From Chloroflexota bacterium (GTDB taxonomy: Bacteria > Chloroflexota > Dormibacteria > Dormibacterales > Dormibacteraceae): a stretch of DNA of 63,354 bases. This document shows, piece after piece, positions 58,169-63,354 of this stretch. The stretch is from contig VBIU01000085.1 of the NCBI GenBank assembly GCA_005880945.1, positions 1-63,354 on the forward strand, given 5' to 3'. The position numbers and the translations under genes were made by a program. The notes under the pieces were generated by a model. It was not told the DNA's origin. It did no database searches and was given only the letters and a program-made list of their open reading frames with translations. Position 1 is the stretch's first letter. Each line of letters opens with the position of its first letter.

Positions 58169-59631
58169 TACGCCCGCGCCAGCGCTACCCGGTGCTTGGC
58201 CGGTTTGCCGCAGACCAGGCACTTTCCTGAAGCCCTTTCGTCCGGATCGATGCTGCGGATCGTCACGCCGCCCGCCTCCGCCTTGATGCGAATCTCGCAC
58301 TCGGCGTCGCCGCACCAGGGAACCCAGACGAAGCCGGAACGTTCCTTGAAATGCGCCACGACCTCGGCCAGTGTTGACATCTCGAAAGTGTTGGCGCTCA
58401 GAAAGTCCTGGGCGCGCGCGAACAACGCATTCTGGAACGCGGCCAGCTCGTCGACGAGCTTGTTCGCGATGCCGGTCACCGGCACCGATCGCCTCTGCCG
58501 GGTCAAACGGTCGACCAGCTCAACCTGGCCGGCATCAGCGTCGCGCGCGCCGACGTTCAGCCGGAGTGGCACACCTTTCATCTCCCAGTGCGCGTACTTG
58601 TCGCCCGGCCTCTCATCGCGCCAGTCCACGCGGCTGCGGATTCCCGCCGCCTTCAGCTCGCCCGCCCATCCGCCGATGAATGCCTCGACCTTGGCGCGAC
58701 TCTCGGCGTCGCGGAAGATCGGCACTATCACCACCTGGATCGGGGCGACCTTTGGTGGCACCAACAGGCCCGAATCGTCGCCGTGGGCCATCACCAGAGC
58801 GCCGACCAGCCGCGTGCTGATGCCCCATGAGGTCGAATAGCAGAGTTCGCGCTCGTTGTCCTTGTTCGAGAACGAGATGTCGTATGCGCGGGCGAAATTC
58901 TGGCCGAAGTAGTGCGACGTCCCCATCTGAAGGGCCATCCCGTCCCGCATCAAGCCTTCGAGGGTGAGCGTGTAGACCGCGCCCGGAAACGTCTCGGCCG
59001 GTGACTTCTTGCCGCCCAGCACCGGCACCGCCAGCCAGTCTTGCGCGATGTCGCGGTAGTAGCCGAGGATCAGGTCGACCTCATCCATAGCCTCCTTCGC
59101 GTTGGCGTGGAACGTATGGCCCTCCTGCCACCAGAACTCCCTCGAGCGAAGAAAGAGCCGCGAGCGCATCTCCCAACGGACCACGCTGTTCCACTGGTTG
59201 GTGAGCTTCGGCAGGTCGCGGTGGCTCTGTATGTACCGCTTGATCAGCGAGCCCACGATGGTCTCAGAAGTCGGACGGACCGCCAGCGGCTCCTCGAGCT
59301 CTTCGTTGCCCGCGCCGGCCCTGGTCACCCAGGCAACCTCAGGCGCGAAGCCCTCGACGTGCTCCGCCTCCTTCATCAGGTACTCGCGAGGGATCAGCAG
59401 AGGGAAGGCCCAGTTCTCGTGGCCGCTCTCCTTGATCATGTCGTCGAAGGCTCGCGTGATCGCCTCCCACATCGCCCAGCCGTAGGGACGGACGACCATC
59501 ATGCCGCGGATCCCCGACCAATCGGCCAGCTCCGCCTTGCGTATGACGTCGGTGTACCAGCGGTCGAAGTCGTCCGACATCTTCGTGATGTCCTTCACGA
59601 AATCCTGCTGCTCCTCGACGACCTCCTTCAT
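58165..59631 (-). CDS. proS: Prolyl-tRNA synthetase, archaeal/eukaryotic type
   Basis: Class II synthetase of 488 residues without the bacterial editing insertion. SDDFDRWYTDVIRKAELADWSGIRGMMVVRPYGWAMWE is the start of the archaeal-type enzyme, with RPTSETIVGSLIKRYIQSHRDLPKLTNQWNSVVRWE and RSREFWWQEGHTFHA. The C-terminal zinc-like domain has CGDAEC and CLVCGKPAKHR and ends in Tyr as in eukaryotic-type ProRS. The ATG at 59631 overlaps the ispG stop (ATGA). Overlaps the HD-GYP gene by 4 bp tail to tail. Confidence 0.95.
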   Translation of the reverse strand: MKEVVEEQQDFVKDITKMSDDFDRWYTDVIRKAELADWSGIRGMMVVRPYGWAMWEAITRAFDDMIKESGHENWAFPLLIPREYLMKEAEHVEGFAPEVAWVTRAGAGNEELEEPLAVRPTSETIVGSLIKRYIQSHRDLPKLTNQWNSVVRWEMRSRLFLRSREFWWQEGHTFHANAKEAMDEVDLILGYYRDIAQDWLAVPVLGGKKSPAETFPGAVYTLTLEGLMRDGMALQMGTSHYFGQNFARAYDISFSNKDNERELCYSTSWGISTRLVGALVMAHGDDSGLLVPPKVAPIQVVIVPIFRDAESRAKVEAFIGGWAGELKAAGIRSRVDWRDERPGDKYAHWEMKGVPLRLNVGARDADAGQVELVDRLTRQRRSVPVTGIANKLVDELAAFQNALFARAQDFLSANTFEMSTLAEVVAHFKERSGFVWVPWCGDAECEIRIKAEAGGVTIRSIDPDERASGKCLVCGKPAKHRVALARAY

Positions 59632-60767
59632 CCGACGCGCTCGGCGGCGATTGCATCGATCTCCATGAGCAGCACGGCCAGCAGATCCTCCTGCGCGACA
59701 GTCTTGTACAGCTTGCCCTTCTTGAAGATGACCCCTTTGCCGCGTCCACCGGTCACGCCGATGTCGGCATGACGGGCCTCGGCCGGTCCGTTCACGACGC
59801 AACCCATCACCGCCACGGTGATCGGAATCTTGAGCCTGGCGATATGGGCCTCGACCGCCTTCACAGTTGGAACCATGTCGTATTCGAGGCGGCCGCACGT
59901 GGGGCAGGCGACGAGCGTTGCACTCTCGTTTCGGATCGCGAGGGTCTTGAGAATCTCGTGGGCGACGCGTATCTCCTCGCGTGGATCGGCGGTGGCGAGA
60001 GACACGCGGATCGTGTCGCCGATTCCCTCGCTGAGCAAGATGCCCATGCCGACCGCGCTCCGGATGCTGCCGGCCTCCACCGGGCCTGACTCCGTCACAC
60101 CGAGGTGTATCGGATAGGCGCGCGCCGCAGCGAACTTGCGGTTGGCCATGACGTTGGTCCAGACGTCGGTCGCCTTCAGCGAAACCTTGATGAAGCCAGG
60201 GCCGTAATCGAGGTCCTCGAGGATCTTGCAGTGGCCTAGCGCCACCTCAACCATGCGCGCCGCGGTCTGCTCGCGGTTGTCGCGGTCGATGTGGTGCTCT
60301 TCGCGCAAGGTCTTGTGGACTTCTTCCGGCAGCGACCCGGCGTTGACGCCGATGCGAAATGGGATCTGGCGCTCCTTGGCCGCGGTGACCACCTTGATCA
60401 CCTTGTCGCGGTCGGGGATGTTGCCGGGGTTGAGCCGCAGGCAGTGCACGCCCGCGTCGATCGCGAGCAGCGCGAGGGTGTGGTCGTAATGGATGTCGGC
60501 GATGACAGGCAGTGGCGAGCCCTTGACGATCTCTCTCAGAGCTTCGGCCGCCTCGCGGTCTGGAACCGCCGGCCGCACGATCTCGCAGCCCGCCTCCTTG
60601 AGCTCGTGAATCTGGCGCAGCGTCGCCTTGACGTCTCGTGTGTCGGTCTTGGTCATGGTTTGCACCGCGATCGGCGCCGCGCCCCCGATCACGACGCCGC
60701 CGACGTTCACCGGTATCGACTTGCGCCGGCCGACCATCAGAGATCCGGTCGGGATCGCTGGTCGCAT
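59628..60767 (-). CDS. ispG: 4-hydroxy-3-methylbut-2-enyl diphosphate synthase
   Basis: Penultimate MEP-pathway enzyme, a 4Fe-4S protein converting MEcPP to HMBPP. RKSIPVNVGGVVIGGAAPIAVQTMTKTDTRD opens the TIM barrel. VIADIHYDHTLALLAIDAG and CLRLNPGNI follow. The cluster ligands are CPTCGR and GCVVNGPAEA with a Glu. 379 residues, the short bacterial form without the plant insertion. Confidence 0.96.
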   Translation of the reverse strand: MRPAIPTGSLMVGRRKSIPVNVGGVVIGGAAPIAVQTMTKTDTRDVKATLRQIHELKEAGCEIVRPAVPDREAAEALREIVKGSPLPVIADIHYDHTLALLAIDAGVHCLRLNPGNIPDRDKVIKVVTAAKERQIPFRIGVNAGSLPEEVHKTLREEHHIDRDNREQTAARMVEVALGHCKILEDLDYGPGFIKVSLKATDVWTNVMANRKFAAARAYPIHLGVTESGPVEAGSIRSAVGMGILLSEGIGDTIRVSLATADPREEIRVAHEILKTLAIRNESATLVACPTCGRLEYDMVPTVKAVEAHIARLKIPITVAVMGCVVNGPAEARHADIGVTGGRGKGVIFKKGKLYKTVAQEDLLAVLLMEIDAIAAERVG

Positions 60768-60773
60768 CTCTTC

Positions 60774-61838
60774 TTAGTGAACCCCGGTGAACTGGCCGCT
60801 CGCTATGCGCTGGATGTCGAGGAAGCTGATCACGGCGGCCAGAGCGAGCAATGCGACCAGCCCCCAGCGCTGCACGTTGAGCTCGCTGTTGCGGTCGAAT
60901 GGACGCCGCCGCAGCCACTCGATAACCACGACCATGATCCGCCCGCCGTCGAGCGCCAGGAGCGGGAGCAGGTTGGTGAATCCCAGCGCCACCGAAAGCA
61001 GCGCCACCAGGAATATGTAATTGGGCGGGCCCTGGGAGACCTGCTCGGCGGTGATCGCACCGATGCCGATCGGCCCGGTGAGGCCCTGGGGTCCGAGAAG
61101 ACCACCCTTGACCTGGCCGGTGATGAGGGCGTCGAGGCCTTGCACGATGCCGCCCATGGCGAAGATGGGGAAGCTCACGCCATCGACGACCGCCGATTGA
61201 ACAGTGACGATTCTCGGAGCGACCCCGACGCCGATCTGGCAGCTGCCGGCCGAGCTGCACGAGAAAACGTACAGGGTGATCGTGAAGGCCCGGCCGTCTG
61301 GGTGAACGCCGGTCAGGACCAGCGGCGCGCCCGGGTCATCGTTCTCGACCTTGGAGATGAATCCGGGCGCGCTCACCGGCTTGCCGTTGACGGCGCGGAT
61401 GCTGTCGCCGACCTGGATTCCGGCGGCAGCCGCCGGGGATCCCGGCACAACCCTCTGCACCTTGCCGGGGTCGTCATTGAGCTGCGTCAGGCCGAAGCCG
61501 GTTATGAGCAGAATCGCCACCAAAAAGTTCGCGATCGGACCGGCGGCGAGGATCGCGATCCGCTGAAGCGGTGGTCTGGAGTGGAAGCCGCTGGGTTCGT
61601 TGAAATCGCCGGCCTCCATCCCTCCCATGCGCACGTAGCCGAGGATGGGCAGCAGCCGCAGGGCGTAGATGGTGCCGCCGCGGGTCATCGACCAGAGCTT
61701 TGGGCCGGCGCCGATCGAGAACTCGATAACGCGCACCTTGCACAGCTTTGCGACCAGGAAGTGGCCGCCCTCGTGAGGCGCGATCAGGATCAGGAACATC
61801 ACGCCGATGCCGACCACGACAAGGAGCGCGTTGATCAC
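60774..61838 (-). CDS. rseP: Site-2 protease, RseP type (M50 metalloprotease)
   Basis: Membrane zinc protease of 354 residues. The catalytic HExxH is HEGGHFLVAKL near residue 22; a single PDZ domain lies near residues 125-200 (VVPGSPAAAAGIQVGDSIRAVNGKPV); the third motif LLPLLALDGGRIM holds the zinc Asp. About four membrane segments. It trims anti-sigma factors or signal-peptide remnants. Position between dxr and ispG is the common Gram-positive arrangement. GTG overlaps the dxr stop (GTGA). Confidence 0.95.
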   Translation of the reverse strand: MINALLVVVGIGVMFLILIAPHEGGHFLVAKLCKVRVIEFSIGAGPKLWSMTRGGTIYALRLLPILGYVRMGGMEAGDFNEPSGFHSRPPLQRIAILAAGPIANFLVAILLITGFGLTQLNDDPGKVQRVVPGSPAAAAGIQVGDSIRAVNGKPVSAPGFISKVENDDPGAPLVLTGVHPDGRAFTITLYVFSCSSAGSCQIGVGVAPRIVTVQSAVVDGVSFPIFAMGGIVQGLDALITGQVKGGLLGPQGLTGPIGIGAITAEQVSQGPPNYIFLVALLSVALGFTNLLPLLALDGGRIMVVVIEWLRRRPFDRNSELNVQRWGLVALLALAAVISFLDIQRIASGQFTGVH

Positions 61839-62929
61839 GTCCTCAGCCTACCGGAGTTGACTTTGACGTACTCCCTGGCCCAGCGATCCGCCTCGAGGAT
61901 CTCCTGCAGCGAGTCCCGGCTGCCCCCAAAGGCGGCCATGGCCCTCTCCACTGCCCAAACGATGCCGCTGAACGCGATGCCACCGGCCAGGAACGCGTTG
62001 ACCGCCTCCTCGTTCGCGGCGTTGAGCACCGCGGGATGGCCACCGCCCGCCTTCGCGGCCTCCCGCGCCAGGCGCACGCTTGGAAACCGGCCCTCGTCGA
62101 GGGCGTGAAACTCGAGCCCGCCGAGCTCCTCCAGTGCGGTCGGAGGCACCGCGTCCACCAGCCGGTCCGGGTAGCCGAGGGCAACGGCGATCGGCAGCCG
62201 CATGTCGGGGTGCCCGAGCTGGCCCTTCAGCGAACCGTCGACGAACTCGACCAGCGAGTGCACAACGCTTTGCGGATGGATGAAGACGGCGATCTGGTCG
62301 AGCGTGACCCCGAACAGGTGGTGCGCCTCGATGACCTCAAGCCCCTTGTTCATGAGCGTCGCCGAGTCGACGGTCACCTTCGGGCCCATCGACCAGCGCG
62401 GGTGGTTGAGCGCCTGCTCGACGGTCACCTGGTCCAGGTCGAGGTCGGGGTGGGCCCAGAACGGCCCCCCGCTGGCCGTCAGGATGAGGCGGCGGATGCT
62501 CTCCCGGCGCTCCCCCCACAAGCACTGCCAGATGGCGCTGTGCTCGGAGTCGACAGGCCGTATTCCCCTCTCGCCCGCCGCCCTCATGACCAGCGCGCCG
62601 GCCATGACCAGGACTTCCTTGGTCGCTAGCGCGACCTCCTTGCCCGCCGTCAGTGCGGCAAGGGTCGGCGCCAGCGCTCGAGCCCCGGGTATCGCGACCA
62701 CCACCAGGTCGCACCGAGGGTCGGTGACCATCGCCTCAACCCTGGCGTCGAAGTCCGGCTCGCCGGCCTGTCCCTGGATCAGGTACTCGGCACTGCGCTT
62801 CGTCGAGCGCCGGCCTTCGGTCAGGCCGAACAGCCGCAGGCGCGCGGGGTTCCGGTCGATCACGTCGAGCGTCTGCTGCCCGATCGACCCGGTCGCTCCC
62901 AGGATCGCGACGTTGACCGGCCGTGTCAT
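61835..62929 (-). CDS. dxr: 1-deoxy-D-xylulose 5-phosphate reductoisomerase
   Basis: First committed MEP-pathway enzyme. VAILGATGSIGQQTLDVIDRN is the NADPH-binding start. IRPVDSEHSAIWQCL is the metal-binding core, LTASGGPFW the substrate loop, and HPRWSMGPKVTVDSATLMNKGLEVIEAHHLFGV the catalytic block. VNSGRLRT ends the 364-residue protein. ATG at 62929 overlaps the cdsA stop as ATGA. Confidence 0.96.
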   Translation of the reverse strand: MTRPVNVAILGATGSIGQQTLDVIDRNPARLRLFGLTEGRRSTKRSAEYLIQGQAGEPDFDARVEAMVTDPRCDLVVVAIPGARALAPTLAALTAGKEVALATKEVLVMAGALVMRAAGERGIRPVDSEHSAIWQCLWGERRESIRRLILTASGGPFWAHPDLDLDQVTVEQALNHPRWSMGPKVTVDSATLMNKGLEVIEAHHLFGVTLDQIAVFIHPQSVVHSLVEFVDGSLKGQLGHPDMRLPIAVALGYPDRLVDAVPPTALEELGGLEFHALDEGRFPSVRLAREAAKAGGGHPAVLNAANEEAVNAFLAGGIAFSGIVWAVERAMAAFGGSRDSLQEILEADRWAREYVKVNSGRLRT

Positions 62930-63354
62930 TGCAGGATCTGGAACATCGTCACGTAGAAATAGACGAGGATCGGCGGAAACAGGATCGAGTCCAGCCGGTC
63001 GAGAACTCCACCATGACCCGGGATCAGGTTCGACGAATCCTTGACCTCGGCGATTCGCTTCATCTGTGACTCGACGAGGTCGCCCACCAGCGCACTCACG
63101 CCGACGAGGACGCCGAGGGCGATGGCGTGAAGCGGAGGGAGGCCGATGATCGCCGACACGCCGATCACCATCACGACCACCGAGCCGACGACCCCGGCGA
63201 TCGCGCCCTCGACTGTCTTCCGCGGGCTGATCGTCCGGAAGAATGGATGCCGGCCGAACCTGCTCCCGATGAGCAGCCCGAGGACATCGTTGGCGACGAC
63301 GGCGAAGATCACGAATAGCGCCCACACCATGCCGTGCGGCTTCGAGGTGTAGAG
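62926..63354 (-). CDS. cdsA: Phosphatidate cytidylyltransferase, partial (N-terminus outside window)
   Basis: CDP-diacylglycerol synthase, an integral membrane enzyme of phospholipid synthesis. Only the C-terminal 142 residues are in the window. GSRFGRHPFFRTISPRKTVEGAIAGVVGS and the signature SALVGDLVESQMKRIAEVKDSSNLIPGHGGVLDRLDSILFPP match CdsA. The frame continues through the window edge. Membrane helices are evident. The cdsA-dxr-rseP order is conserved, and uppS, frr and pyrH would be expected upstream. Confidence 0.94.
   Translation of the reverse strand, partial: LYTSKPHGMVWALFVIFAVVANDVLGLLIGSRFGRHPFFRTISPRKTVEGAIAGVVGSVVVMVIGVSAIIGLPPLHAIALGVLVGVSALVGDLVESQMKRIAEVKDSSNLIPGHGGVLDRLDSILFPPILVYFYVTMFQILQ

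Overview
The window is a gene-dense stretch (about 65-68 % G+C by eye) of a bacterial chromosome. The gene set points to a deep-branching, probably single-membrane Terrabacteria lineage. It has MEP-pathway isoprenoid genes (dxr, ispG), an archaeal/eukaryotic-type ProRS, a Tad/Flp secretion locus without a secretin, a SigB-like sigma factor and ScpAB. Chloroflexota or Ca. Dormibacterota is my best guess. This is inference from gene content, not a phylogeny.

Layout. 1-886: a truncated IS481-type element ending 20 bp from thrS. 906-11631: thrS, then dedA facing an MFS transporter, then the minus-strand run dinG-rsmI-metG-tatD-ksgA. 11811-13121: an isolated plus-strand AAA+ ATPase. 13114-16459: scpA-scpB-rluB-cmk-plsC. 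16710-21549: nusB-xseB-PAP2-tlyA-nadK-recN-PIG-L deacetylase. 21550-22633: an Asp23 gene and a repeat-rich patch with a tandem duplication of the efp tail. 22634-34316: alaS, an FtsA/PilM-like ATPase, a membrane baseplate-J-like protein, ruvX, DUF1292, mltG, aroE, prepilin peptidase, bPH2 protein, aroK, aroB, aroQ, efp. 34334-37225: pdxH, SigB-like sigma factor, anti-sigma-like protein and three small envelope proteins. 37425-40423: hisS-aspS. 40478-52268: a Tad-type locus in two divergent operons (HEAT protein-cpaF-hybrid kinase, and cpaE-tadE-tadE-tadG-cpaB-tadB-tadC). 52377-58168: MBL hydrolase and bifunctional Rel, divergent from a GAF/HD-GYP protein. 58165-63354: cdsA-dxr-rseP-ispG-proS, with cdsA cut by the window edge.

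The genes are packed with ATGA/GTGA/TTGA stop-start overlaps. Three genes (aroK, aroE, rluB) can only be given a family-typical N-terminus by starting at CTG inside a CTGA overlap, and tatD only by starting at ATC behind a GGAGG. Many operon heads have a TANNNT-like -10 box 6-12 nt before the start codon, implying leaderless or nearly leaderless mRNAs.

Functionally the window joins translation (six aminoacyl-tRNA synthetases, EF-P, rRNA methylases), the central shikimate steps (aroB, aroQ, aroE, aroK), isoprenoid and phospholipid synthesis, chromosome maintenance (ScpAB, RecN, DinG, RuvX), alarmone and c-di-GMP signalling, and a Tad-like pilus/secretion machine. The unusual pieces are that machine (CpaE fused to a CRP-like domain, a degenerate hybrid kinase, no pilin gene), the FtsA-like/baseplate-J-like pair, the near-cognate start codons, the Arg-type EF-P and nested short repeats.
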